Source of the DNA: Rhodococcus sp. 14-1411-2a
GTDB lineage: Bacteria; Actinomycetota; Actinomycetes; Mycobacteriales; Mycobacteriaceae
Direction: 5' to 3'
Assembly (NCBI RefSeq): GCF_002259485.1
Contig: NZ_NPGA01000009.1
Span: 248,001 to 312,000, forward strand
Length of the DNA: 64,000 bases
Position numbers and translations under genes: made by a program. Shown here in pieces: positions 8,388-16,205 of the stretch. The notes under the pieces are model-generated. The model ran no database searches, was not told where the DNA came from, and saw only the letters and a list, made by a program, of their open reading frames with translations. Numbering within the stretch: position 1 is the stretch's first letter; each line of letters opens with the position of its first letter.

Positions 8388-9161
8388 ATGCCTGCCAACG
8401 ACTTCGCCACCCGCCTGCGCAATCGCGAGCGCATTCTCGGATACTGGTCGGTCATCGATTCACCCGTGTCCACCGAATGGCTCGCACATCTGGATTGGGA
8501 CTACATCGCGCTGGATCTCCAGCACGGCCTGATGGGATACGACGGATTGCTGCGCGGTTTGCAGGCCATCGATTCGGCGGCCGGATCTGCCGGGGTCGTT
8601 CGCGTGGAAGCGAACGACCCCACCTACATCGGGAAGGCGCTCGACGCCGGGGCCCGAATGGTCATCGTTCCCCTCATCGACTCCGCTGCCGACGCCGAGC
8701 GCGCGGTAGCGTCCACTCGCTACTCCCCTGCCGGAATCCGCTCGTACGGACCGATGCGCTCCCAGCTCCGGGTCGGACCACTGCCGTCCGAGGCGAATCG
8801 CGACACCGCGGTAGTCGCAATGATCGAGACGCCACAGGGACTCGAGAACGTCGAATCCATCTGTGCAGTCGAGGGTTTGGATGGGGTATACGTCGGCCCA
8901 TCAGATCTGCGACTGGCCGTCGGTGGCTCGTCACCGACAGACACGAGCGTCGACGATGTGTTCGAGGAAGCCATCGTTCGAGTCCAGAAGGCTGCAGCGG
9001 CAGCAGGAATCGCCGCAGGGATCCACACTCCGTCCGGCGAACTCGCGGCGCAGCGACTGAGTGAGGGATACACGTTCGCTACCGTCGCCTCCGATCTCAC
9101 GCACCTGAAAGCTGCCTCCGCTCACCATCTCGAGGCAGCACGCAGTGGTGCCACGAGGTAG
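8388..9161 (+). CDS. HpcH/HpaI-family class II 2-keto acid aldolase
   Basis: The 257-residue product matches the HpcH/HpaI (citrate lyase beta-like) aldolases. The catalytic-base region LDLQHG, the metal-binding Glu in MIETPQGLENV and the GPSDLRLAVG loop are all present. Such enzymes cleave 2-keto-3-deoxy or 2-keto-4-hydroxy acids to pyruvate or hydroxypyruvate plus an aldehyde, using a divalent metal. The gene starts eight bases after the reductase stop and closes the rightward operon. Its presence next to a kinase/PdxA2 route suggests that the locus handles more than one sugar acid or has a branch (inference). Confidence 0.85.
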   Translation: MPANDFATRLRNRERILGYWSVIDSPVSTEWLAHLDWDYIALDLQHGLMGYDGLLRGLQAIDSAAGSAGVVRVEANDPTYIGKALDAGARMVIVPLIDSAADAERAVASTRYSPAGIRSYGPMRSQLRVGPLPSEANRDTAVVAMIETPQGLENVESICAVEGLDGVYVGPSDLRLAVGGSSPTDTSVDDVFEEAIVRVQKAAAAAGIAAGIHTPSGELAAQRLSEGYTFATVASDLTHLKAASAHHLEAARSGATR

Positions 9162-9184
9162 CGCTCGTCAGTCCTCGGCTACCT
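9156..9184. terminator. Weak stem-loop between convergent genes
   Basis: A perfect 7-bp inverted repeat AGGTAGC / GCTACCT with a 15-nt loop spans the stop codons of the convergent aldolase and binding-protein genes. It may serve as a bidirectional terminator. There is no T-tract, so support is limited. Confidence 0.35.
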
Positions 9185-10199
9185 AACAAGCGGCCGCAAG
9201 ACCATCGACGAGCGTCGGCAGGAAGTACGGAATCGACAGTGCCGTCGGGCCCACTGCAGCTCCGGCTTCCTGGCCGACGAATCCGGCGACCGCACCGGCG
9301 GCGACGGCCGGAATCTGGCGCGACACAGGCGAATCGAGGAACTGCTGCAGGGCATCCTCGGTGTCGACCTGAGTGAACACCACGTCGGCGTCGATCTTCG
9401 AGATGTTCTCCGCCGAGACGGTCGTCGAGTAGGTGGCATCGTCGGTCGCGAGATCGGTCACCGAGGCCGGTGAGGCGAAGCCGAGATTCTCGAGCAGCTC
9501 CACTCGCGGGTCCGACGGCAACAGCAGGTAGTACACGTCGGCAGCCTCGGACACGTATGCGATTGTGCGGCCGTCGAATTCGGGATGCTGCGCGCCTGCG
9601 TCCTGCACCTGGCGGTCCAGATCCGCAACGAGATCGCTGGCGCGCTCGGGGACCCCGAGAACGTCGCCGGTGGTGGTGATGACGTCGCGCCACGGCGTCG
9701 ACCACAGCTCCTCGGGCGGGGCGATGACGGGAACTCCGGCCGCGGTCACCGCGTCGTATTCGGCTCGGGTGAGGCCGGAGTGCGGGGCCAACACGACGTC
9801 GGGGTCGGTAGCGAGCAGTTTCTCGACGGACAGTGCGTCCGTGACGTTGTCGAGCAGAACCGGTGCCGGACCGCCCGAGGCCTCGATCGCGTCGGACACC
9901 CACGGATAGATCAGATCGTCACCTCCGCCGTATTCGGCCGACGGCATTGCCACCGGGAGGACACCGAGTGCGAGCACCGCGTCGGTGGTGCCGAATCCCC
10001 ATGTCGCGACCCGTTCGGGTACGGCGTCCAGCGTGGTGTCGCCGTACATGTGGTGCACGGTCAGCGGGAACGCGCCGGTGGACGATGCGGCTGACGGACT
10101 GTCGGCCGAATCGGTGGAGCCGCAACCGGCAAGTGCGATGGATGCGGCTGCCACGGCGGCGAACACTGCGGCGAAGCGGAACGTGAGGCGATGAGTCAT
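9183..10199 (-). CDS. Iron-siderophore ABC transporter substrate-binding lipoprotein
   Basis: The 338-residue protein starts with a lipoprotein signal peptide (lipobox LAGC, acylated Cys near residue 25) and continues as a FepB/FhuD-type periplasmic-binding-protein fold. Supporting features are the opening TVHHMYGDTTLDAVPERV typical of class III binding proteins and ATDPDVVLAP. It would capture a ferric siderophore at the outer face of the membrane and pass it to a permease, which is not encoded nearby. The start is an ATG after an AGGA site. An IdeR/DtxR-like iron box lies 33-46 bases upstream, so iron repression is expected. Confidence 0.85.
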   Translation of the reverse strand: MTHRLTFRFAAVFAAVAAASIALAGCGSTDSADSPSAASSTGAFPLTVHHMYGDTTLDAVPERVATWGFGTTDAVLALGVLPVAMPSAEYGGGDDLIYPWVSDAIEASGGPAPVLLDNVTDALSVEKLLATDPDVVLAPHSGLTRAEYDAVTAAGVPVIAPPEELWSTPWRDVITTTGDVLGVPERASDLVADLDRQVQDAGAQHPEFDGRTIAYVSEAADVYYLLLPSDPRVELLENLGFASPASVTDLATDDATYSTTVSAENISKIDADVVFTQVDTEDALQQFLDSPVSRQIPAVAAGAVAGFVGQEAGAAVGPTALSIPYFLPTLVDGLAAAC

Positions 10200-10231
10200 G
10201 ACAATCCTGTGGCTCGAGAGGGCATTGGCGA

Positions 10232-10245
10232 TAAGGCTAGCCTTA
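10232..10245. promoter_or_regulatory. IdeR/DtxR-type iron box
   Basis: TAAGGCTAGCCTTA is a perfect palindrome matching the core of the mycobacterial/corynebacterial iron box (consensus TTAGGTTAGSCTAACCTAA). It sits just upstream of the siderophore-binding lipoprotein and 135 bp before the divergent Tat-dioxygenase gene, so it could control one or both. Confidence 0.75.
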
Positions 10246-10284
10246 GCTATCTCCCGTCGGAAATCCGGGCCACACCGCTCACAG

Positions 10285-10304
10285 GAACCTCGCAGCGGAG
10301 GTTC
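10285..10304. promoter_or_regulatory. Perfect inverted repeat upstream of the dioxygenase-tat genes
   Basis: GAACCTC and GAGGTTC form a 7-bp perfect inverted repeat around a 6-nt centre, about 75 bp before the dioxygenase start. It could be a dimeric-repressor operator or an RNA hairpin in the leader. No specific regulator is assigned. Confidence 0.4.
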
Positions 10305-10379
10305 AGCGTCCTCACCGGAACGTCCCAGAGTATTGGCACTACCGAAAACAACCGATGCCATCTCAGAGGAGATCCCACA

Positions 10380-11381
10380 ATGGCCCGAATTCCGGAGCCC
10401 ACCAACACTTCTGCCGGACCCGCTTACGAGGGCCGGCTGCTCGATCGCCCCGCCGAGGAGGTCGTCGACCAGGGCGCTAGGTTCGACATGACCACCCTGG
10501 TCACCCGTCGCCGCGTGCTGAGCATCGTCGGCGCGGGAGCCGGCGCGGTGGCGTTGGCTGCTTGCTCGAGCACGTCGAACTCTGGAAGTGCCACCGTCAC
10601 AACGGCAACCGCGTCGAGCACAGCTACCGCGGCAACCAGCGAGATCCCCGACGAAACCAACGGCCCTTACCCTGCCGACGGCTCGAACGGCGTCAATGTG
10701 CTCGAAGAATCGGGAATCGTTCGCCGCGACATCACCTCCAGCCTCGACGGCGGCACCACGGTCAGCGGAGTGCCCCTGTCGCTGAATTTCACCCTCACCG
10801 ACATGGCGAACGACAATCGCCCCTTCGAGAACGCCGCCGTGTACCTGTGGCAATGCGATGCGGCAGGGCTGTATTCGATGTATTCCGAGGGGGTCGAGGA
10901 CGAGACGTACCTGCGCGGCATCCAGGCCGCCGACGCCAACGGCACCGTCACCTTCGACACGATCGTCCCCGGTTGCTACAGCGGCCGCTGGACCCACATC
11001 CATTTCGAGGTCTATCCCGACGCCGCATCGGCGACCACCGCAGACAACGCCATCGCCACTTCGCAGATCGCATTCCCTCAGGACATGCTCGACGCGATCT
11101 ACCAGCTCGACACCTACCCGTCATCGGCGCAGAACCTCGCCCAGCTCGGCAGCATCGACAACGACAACGTGTTCGGCGACGGCTACGAGTTGCAGATGGG
11201 GTCGTTCTCGGGCGACTCCACCGCCGGCTACGTCGGATCACTGGCCGTTGCCATCGACACCACCACCGAACCCACCGCCGGCGCAGCCCCATCCGGAGGC
11301 GGAGGCGGACAGTCCCCGATGGGCGGCGGCACTCCCCCGGCCGGTGGTCCGCCGAATGCCGGCTCCGCACCCACCAACTGA
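10380..11381 (+). CDS. Tat-exported intradiol ring-cleavage dioxygenase-like lipoprotein
   Basis: This 333-residue protein has a twin-arginine signal (TRRRVLSIVG, residues 42-51) ending in a lipobox (ALAAC, Cys62), then a Thr/Ser linker and an intradiol dioxygenase domain (about 90-290). The Fe(III) ligands are visible: Tyr in AGLYSMY, and Tyr and two His in PGCYSGRWTHIHF. The tail is Gly/Pro-rich. The family cleaves catechols between the hydroxyls; export through Tat fits a cofactor loaded in the cytoplasm. A good ribosome site (GAGGAG) supports ATG 10380, which leaves an unusually long N-region of about 40 residues before the RRR. tatA follows 33 nt downstream. Confidence 0.87.
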   Translation: MARIPEPTNTSAGPAYEGRLLDRPAEEVVDQGARFDMTTLVTRRRVLSIVGAGAGAVALAACSSTSNSGSATVTTATASSTATAATSEIPDETNGPYPADGSNGVNVLEESGIVRRDITSSLDGGTTVSGVPLSLNFTLTDMANDNRPFENAAVYLWQCDAAGLYSMYSEGVEDETYLRGIQAADANGTVTFDTIVPGCYSGRWTHIHFEVYPDAASATTADNAIATSQIAFPQDMLDAIYQLDTYPSSAQNLAQLGSIDNDNVFGDGYELQMGSFSGDSTAGYVGSLAVAIDTTTEPTAGAAPSGGGGGQSPMGGGTPPAGGPPNAGSAPTN

Positions 11382-11414
11382 TCACCCCCACCTCACACCC
11401 ACGAAGGAATCACC

Positions 11415-11642
11415 ATGTTGCACAACCTCACCGGCTGGCATGCCCTCATCGTTCTCGCCATCCTGCTGCTCGTCTTCGGCTCCACCAAGCTCCCGTCCCT
11501 CGCGAAAGGCGTCGGCCAGTCGATGCGCATCCTGAAAGACGAAGTGCGCGAGGAGAAGAAGCCCACAACGCGTGACGACACGACCGCTCCGGTGTTCGCC
11601 GACGCTGCGTCCACGCCGGTTCCGTACCGACACACCTCGTGA
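11415..11642 (+). CDS. tatA: Twin-arginine translocase subunit TatA
   Basis: The 75-residue product has one N-terminal transmembrane helix ending in the diagnostic FG (LLLVFGSTKLPSLAKGVGQSM), followed by an amphipathic helix and a charged disordered tail. TatA forms the translocation channel recruited by TatBC. AAGGA precedes the ATG by six bases. The gene follows directly after a Tat substrate gene, and its end overlaps the tatC GTG start. Confidence 0.92.
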   Translation: MLHNLTGWHALIVLAILLLVFGSTKLPSLAKGVGQSMRILKDEVREEKKPTTRDDTTAPVFADAASTPVPYRHTS

Positions 11643-12415
11643 CCACAGCCACCGCCGCGCGGGGAGTGATGCCGCTTGCGGCGCATGCACGCGAGGCACG
11701 TCGCCGCGCGATTCGCGCGGCGGTGTCGCTGCTCGTCGGCATCGCGATCGGATTCGCGCTCTCCGATCAGATCCTCGACATCCTGCGCGCACCCGTCGAA
11801 GAACTCGCCCTCACCCGCCAGGCCAGCCTCAACTTCGAAACCGTCACCGGCGCTTTCGATCTCGAACTGAAGATCGCCCTGTTCACCGGCGTCATCGTGT
11901 CGTCTCCGGTGTGGCTGCGTGAGCTGTTCGCCTACCTCACCCCCGGCATGACGCGTCGGGAAAAGAAATATGTCTACGGATTCTCCGCGGCCGCAGCTCC
12001 ACTGTTCGTCGCCGGCTGCGTGTTCGGGTTCGCCATCTTCCCGCGCATGGTCAGCGTCCTCGCCGGGTTCTCCTCCGACCAGGACAGCACCATCCTCAAC
12101 GCCTCGTACTACGTCGACTTCGTCATGAAGATCGTCCTGGCCACAGGCATCGCCTTCGTCCTTCCGGCCCTGCTGGTGATGCTGAACTGCCTCGGCATCC
12201 TGTCCGCGCGCAGGCTACGCAGCAGCTGGCGAATCAGCGTCGTCGCCATCGCCCTGTTCAGTGCACTGGTCACGCCCGCCGCCGATGTCCTGTCGATGTT
12301 CCTGGTCGCGGTTCCCATGGCCACGCTGTTCGGCGCAGCAATCGTGATCACCGAGGTACACGACAGACGCGCCCTCACACCACCGAAACCGGAGCTCTCC
12401 TCATGTTCGGCTTGA
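11639..12415 (+). CDS. tatC: Twin-arginine translocase subunit TatC
   Basis: The 258-residue protein has six predicted transmembrane segments. The N-terminal cytoplasmic block (AHAREARRRA) corresponds to the TatC HLxELRxR motif, and the first cytoplasmic loop SSPVWLRELFAYLTPGMTRREKK contains the signal-peptide-binding Glu region. TatC recognises the twin-arginine signal. GTG at 11639 overlaps the tatA stop (GTGA), indicating translational coupling. The divergent N-terminal motif suggests an accessory rather than housekeeping copy. Confidence 0.9.
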   Translation: MTTATAARGVMPLAAHAREARRRAIRAAVSLLVGIAIGFALSDQILDILRAPVEELALTRQASLNFETVTGAFDLELKIALFTGVIVSSPVWLRELFAYLTPGMTRREKKYVYGFSAAAAPLFVAGCVFGFAIFPRMVSVLAGFSSDQDSTILNASYYVDFVMKIVLATGIAFVLPALLVMLNCLGILSARRLRSSWRISVVAIALFSALVTPAADVLSMFLVAVPMATLFGAAIVITEVHDRRALTPPKPELSSCSA

Positions 12416-12885
12416 CCTTCGAGAAACTGTTCCTGGTCGCGATCATCGCCGGGTTCGTCCTGGGCCCCCAACGCCTCCCCGGATACGCGCACCAACTCAC
12501 CCGCGCCGTGCGCAGCATGCGTCACTTCGTCGACACCACCCGCACCGCGGCCGAAGCAGACATGGGCGTTCCGCTCCGACGCTCGGAATGGGAATCGATG
12601 AACCTGCGGCAATACGACCCCCGCCGCATCGTCAGCGACGCACTGCGTGACACCAACGAACTGCGTGACACCGAACCCCCATCGGAGCAGGTCCTCGCCG
12701 AAGCAGCCCGCGTGCGCCCCGGTCAGAAATACCTCATCACCGGCCCCTCCTCGCATCCCCGGCGCATTCTCATCGACTCACTCCCCCAGGACGATCCGCG
12801 TCGCATCGCGGCACAACCACAGCCGAAAGCCGCTAGTTCGGCGACGGCGACGGAGATCGGTGCTATCCACACCGCGCTCGGCTGA
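12403..12885 (+). CDS. tatB: Twin-arginine translocase subunit TatB-like
   Basis: The 160-residue product begins with a short transmembrane helix and the TatB hinge VLGPQRLPGYAHQL, then a long amphipathic helix and a charged tail of more than 90 residues, the TatB rather than TatA architecture. It overlaps tatC by 13 nt. TatB bridges TatC-bound substrate and TatA. Finding tatB in the same operon is unusual for actinobacteria, where it normally sits elsewhere, and supports a self-contained Tat cassette. Confidence 0.82.
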   Translation: MFGLTFEKLFLVAIIAGFVLGPQRLPGYAHQLTRAVRSMRHFVDTTRTAAEADMGVPLRRSEWESMNLRQYDPRRIVSDALRDTNELRDTEPPSEQVLAEAARVRPGQKYLITGPSSHPRRILIDSLPQDDPRRIAAQPQPKAASSATATEIGAIHTALG

Positions 12886-12976
12886 ATCCGAATGGCGGTA
12901 ACCGCACCCACAATTACCTGGCAGTTAGAGCGGCGAAAGAAGAACGATATGTAACACATTCGTGCATGATGTGCCC

Positions 12977-13999
12977 ATGACTACCAGCGTCGTAGCTGCT
13001 ACCGAGTCCGGTGTGACCGCGATTGCGGTGTGGACCTTGATTCTCGTCGTCATCGCTGCGCTCGGTGCCGCGTTGGCTGCGCTGAGTGTTCGACGCGTCG
13101 GCGCGAAGGAGGAGGTGATGTCGCGGGAGTTGGCGGCGTTGCACACAGCCGTCGATCGTCAGGTGCGTCAGTCCAGCGACAACGACTCGTGGAACCGCGA
13201 CCAGGTGACCGCGCGATACCAGGAACTACTTTTTGCGCTGTCCAACGTCGATCGGGTTGTGGCCGAGGAGATTTCGGCGGCGGTGGTCTCGACTCCAGTC
13301 GGTGATCTGAAGGCTGCGACGCGTGCATTGGACAAGGCCTACGACCAACTGAATCTGGCGCTCACCGCCGCTTTGGTGGTCGCACGCAGGCGCGTTCATC
13401 CATTGGCGCTCGAGTTGTCCACGGGCATCGATCGTCGGGTGTTCGCCCCGCTGGCTCCCGAAACCGGAATCCCCGCTCCGGCACACGAACGTCTGCAGAG
13501 CGAGCATGCGTACATCACCAGAATGCACTCGTTGCTGCTGAAGGCGATGCGCGCCGATCTGGGTCTGCTCGATCCCAGCGCCGAGGCGACACTGATCTTC
13601 ACGACGAAGGAAGTGGAATCCGGTGTACAGGCAGACCGCTCGACGGCAGCCGGCCGTAGTGCCGTGCAGCTGATCGATCTGCTCGAGGACTTCGGTGTGA
13701 TGCCGCTGCTCGGGGCCGAGGACGACTTCGTCATGTCCGACGCGTTGGTGGTCCAGTGCGAGGAGCTCTACAGCGCGGTGAGCCCGAGCTTCCAAGCGGT
13801 ACTGCGGCACATCGGCGACGAAATCCATCTGGCGATCAGGCCCGATCTCACCGACGATCGCCTCGAAGACATCTACGAAATAGCGGTACGACTGGTCGAA
13901 GCCGGATTGCGCGGAAACATCCACCGCAGAGACGGATTGGACGGCAGCAGCCTGTTCCTCATCGACCCGACCCACAAGGCGGGAATGGATCGGGTGTAG
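12977..13999 (+). CDS. Membrane-anchored hypothetical protein
   Basis: A 340-residue protein of no recognised family. Residues about 12-38 form one hydrophobic helix. The rest is a soluble, mostly helical domain rich in charged residues with a likely coiled coil near residues 42-75. ATG 12977 gives a compact N-terminus; GTG 12962 would add five residues. The gene stands alone, convergent with the Wzz-type gene and separated from it by seven bases. No catalytic motif was seen. Confidence 0.7.
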   Translation: MTTSVVAATESGVTAIAVWTLILVVIAALGAALAALSVRRVGAKEEVMSRELAALHTAVDRQVRQSSDNDSWNRDQVTARYQELLFALSNVDRVVAEEISAAVVSTPVGDLKAATRALDKAYDQLNLALTAALVVARRRVHPLALELSTGIDRRVFAPLAPETGIPAPAHERLQSEHAYITRMHSLLLKAMRADLGLLDPSAEATLIFTTKEVESGVQADRSTAAGRSAVQLIDLLEDFGVMPLLGAEDDFVMSDALVVQCEELYSAVSPSFQAVLRHIGDEIHLAIRPDLTDDRLEDIYEIAVRLVEAGLRGNIHRRDGLDGSSLFLIDPTHKAGMDRV

Positions 14000-14006
14000 T
14001 TCGGAC

Positions 14007-14618
14007 CTACTGCGCAGTCCCGCGCGAGCGGTGACGGACGAGCACCGCAGCAATTCCGATCAGCACCCCCACTGCAGCACCCCACGCCAGGTACGTCGGG
14101 GTGTTCGGCCGGATCGGAGCAGACGGGATCTCGGGCTGGTTGCGTATCCCGACCGCCGCCGCGGGAGTCCCACCGTCTTCCGGAGTCTCCAGCTCTGCGA
14201 CCACCGCACTCAAGTCGATAGCCATGGTGTTGGCGATGTCGTGTGCAAGCTCCGGAGAACTGTCGGTGGCGACGATGTCGAACACGACGTTGTCTGCGGA
14301 ATACGACACTGTCACCTTCTGGGCCAGCTCCGCCGGACTGAGATCGAGTCCGAGGTCGGCAACAACTGTCGATGCGAGCAGATTGCCCTTCACCAGTTCC
14401 GCATACGCCGCGATTCGCTGCTGCGAAAACAGGTCCGTCCTGTACTCATCTTGTCTGAATGTCTGATTCGGTGTGGAGACGAACATCTGAGCCCGCGATT
14501 CGTACACCGGGGTCACCAGCAAGCTGATACCGAAGGCCGCAGATACGGATACGACGACGCACACCGCGACGATTCGCCATCCCGCCCTGATGATGTGTCC
14601 GAAGCTGTGCTTGTTCAC
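14007..14618 (-). CDS. Wzz-type polysaccharide co-polymerase without kinase domain
   Basis: This 203-residue protein has transmembrane segments at about 14-36 and 172-192 around an extracytoplasmic Wzz domain. It is a close relative of the N-terminal half of the BY-kinase protein at 31550-33169: both share FSQQR, DSSP and LETPEDGGTP blocks. It lacks any cytoplasmic ATPase. Such proteins set polymer chain length and normally work with a BY-kinase, which could be the one 17 kb away. It is the last gene of the NRPS operon, 19 nt after the S1 peptidase gene, which is an odd place for it. Confidence 0.85.
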   Translation of the reverse strand: MNKHSFGHIIRAGWRIVAVCVVVSVSAAFGISLLVTPVYESRAQMFVSTPNQTFRQDEYRTDLFSQQRIAAYAELVKGNLLASTVVADLGLDLSPAELAQKVTVSYSADNVVFDIVATDSSPELAHDIANTMAIDLSAVVAELETPEDGGTPAAAVGIRNQPEIPSAPIRPNTPTYLAWGAAVGVLIGIAAVLVRHRSRGTAQ

Positions 14619-14637
14619 TGTGCGCGGTCAGGCTGCA

Positions 14638-15312
14638 TCAGCTTCCCACCGGTCGGAAGCCCGCACCCGGTGCCCCCGATGCGCTCAGCAAACGCATCGA
14701 TTCCGACGCCGATGCGTAGGCGGTGGGACTGAGCAACGGAACGCCCGAGGAATGGCTGGCGATTCCGACGAGCGTCGTGCCTGCCACCAGCGGTGCACCC
14801 GAGTCTGCCCAGACGGTGACGGCATCGGACATCAGGTCCCCGCCCCGGTTCTCCACGATCGTGCCGCACGTCAGTCCGCTGCCGACGCCGCTTTTGCAGA
14901 CCGGCTGCCCCACCGATCCGGTCCCGATGTCCGTCACGGTGACTCCGCCCAGACTGGACACGGGCGTGACCTTGGTGGGATCGAGGACGATGACGCCGTA
15001 ATCGGGTCCCCAATGCCCGACGGCCGTCGTGCCGACCGGGGCCGCAGGCGATCCGACGAGGGTGACGGGCAGACCCGTACGCAGAATGCAGTGGCCTGCG
15101 GTCAGGGCGACGAGTCGGCCGGCGTCGTCGTATCCGACGGCGGCGATGGAGCAGGCGGTGAGGTCGTCGATGCCTCCGGTGGTGACGAAACCACTACCGG
15201 GTCCGACGACCGGAAGAGGTGCAGCAGCAGCGGTTCCGGGAGCCATCGCGCTGACGGCCAGGACGGCGGCAGCGAACAGTCCACTGACACAACCGAGTCG
15301 AGCTTTCATCAT
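14638..15312 (-). CDS. Secreted S1-family (chymotrypsin-like) peptidase
   Basis: This is a 224-residue secreted protein with a signal peptide ending near AAAAP. The catalytic triad is recognisable: His in LTAGHC, Asp in the DYGVIVLD region, and Ser in WADSGAPL (a variant of GDSGGP). Conserved Cys pairs suggest disulfides. The ATG at 15312 has AAGGA eight bases upstream; an alternative GTG at 15330 would overlap the preceding stop (GTGA). It sits between the cyclopropane synthase and the Wzz gene in the NRPS operon. The substrate is unknown. Confidence 0.82.
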   Translation of the reverse strand: MMKARLGCVSGLFAAAVLAVSAMAPGTAAAAPLPVVGPGSGFVTTGGIDDLTACSIAAVGYDDAGRLVALTAGHCILRTGLPVTLVGSPAAPVGTTAVGHWGPDYGVIVLDPTKVTPVSSLGGVTVTDIGTGSVGQPVCKSGVGSGLTCGTIVENRGGDLMSDAVTVWADSGAPLVAGTTLVGIASHSSGVPLLSPTAYASASESMRLLSASGAPGAGFRPVGS

Positions 15313-15326
15313 GGTGGGCATCCTTG

Positions 15327-16205
15327 TCACTTCTCGGGTATGTCTGCAGCTGCCAGCGTGAATTGCACGACGTCGATGCGTGAACTCTTGAATCGCGCCG
15401 ACGAGCCGGTGAGGTACTGGACATATTTGTCGTACGTCGCCTCCGAGGACACGGCAATGGCCTCGTCGCGAGATGCGATCAGTTTCTCGGCCCAGGTATC
15501 GAGTGTCCTCGCGTAGTGCAACCTCAGAGGATGCTCCCGCAGCAACTCGAATCCGGCGTCGGCGGCTTTCGCCTTGATCACCTTGACGAGCGTCAACTGT
15601 CCGCCGGGAAAGATGTCGCGCAGGATGAAGCGCGAGAAATGTGCATCCTCACGGGTGAGTCCGCCACCACCGGAAACCGGATCGGGTGGCGTGATGACGA
15701 TGGTGTGCAACAACATTCGTCCGTCGGCGGGAACTACCGAGCGGCACTTCGCGAAGAATGCCGAGTATCGGTTACGTCTGAAATGCTCGAACGCGCCGAT
15801 GCTGACGATCCGGTCGACGGGCTCGTCGAACTCCTCCCACCCCTGCAACCGGATGTCGACGGTGCGGTCGGTCGACAGGTCGGCAACGACGGTGCGTCCG
15901 TGCTCGTACTGATTTCGGCTCAACGTCAGACCGATGACATTGACGTCGTACTTCTCGACCGCCCGCTTGGCGAGAGCTCCCCAGCCACAGCCGATGTCGA
16001 GCAGCGTCATCCCCGGCTTCAGGTCCAGCTTGCCGAGGGCGAGGTCGATCTTGGCCGTCTGCGCCTCCTCCAGCGTCATGTCCTCACGCTCGAAATAGGC
16101 GCAGCTGTACGTCATACTCGGGTCGAGGAACAGCGCGAAGAACTCGTCCGAGAGGTCGTAGTGCGCTCGCACGTCATCGACGTACGGCTCCAATTGTTCG
16201 CTCAT
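15327..16205 (-). CDS. Cyclopropane-fatty-acid synthase / mycolic acid cyclopropane synthase family
   Basis: The 292-residue protein matches the CmaA/PcaA/UmaA size class. It has an N-terminal HYDLSDEFF block, SAM motif DIGCGWGALA near residue 70, GLTLSRNQYEH, and a GAFEHF motif. The family methylates double bonds of acyl chains to cyclopropanes or methyl branches. Its ATG overlaps the stop of the NRPS gene by one base (TGATG), so the two are translationally coupled. An acyl group on the NRPS product, or a membrane lipid needed with it, is the natural guess, but mycolate or phospholipid modification is equally possible. Confidence 0.87.
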   Translation of the reverse strand: MSEQLEPYVDDVRAHYDLSDEFFALFLDPSMTYSCAYFEREDMTLEEAQTAKIDLALGKLDLKPGMTLLDIGCGWGALAKRAVEKYDVNVIGLTLSRNQYEHGRTVVADLSTDRTVDIRLQGWEEFDEPVDRIVSIGAFEHFRRNRYSAFFAKCRSVVPADGRMLLHTIVITPPDPVSGGGGLTREDAHFSRFILRDIFPGGQLTLVKVIKAKAADAGFELLREHPLRLHYARTLDTWAEKLIASRDEAIAVSSEATYDKYVQYLTGSSARFKSSRIDVVQFTLAAADIPEK

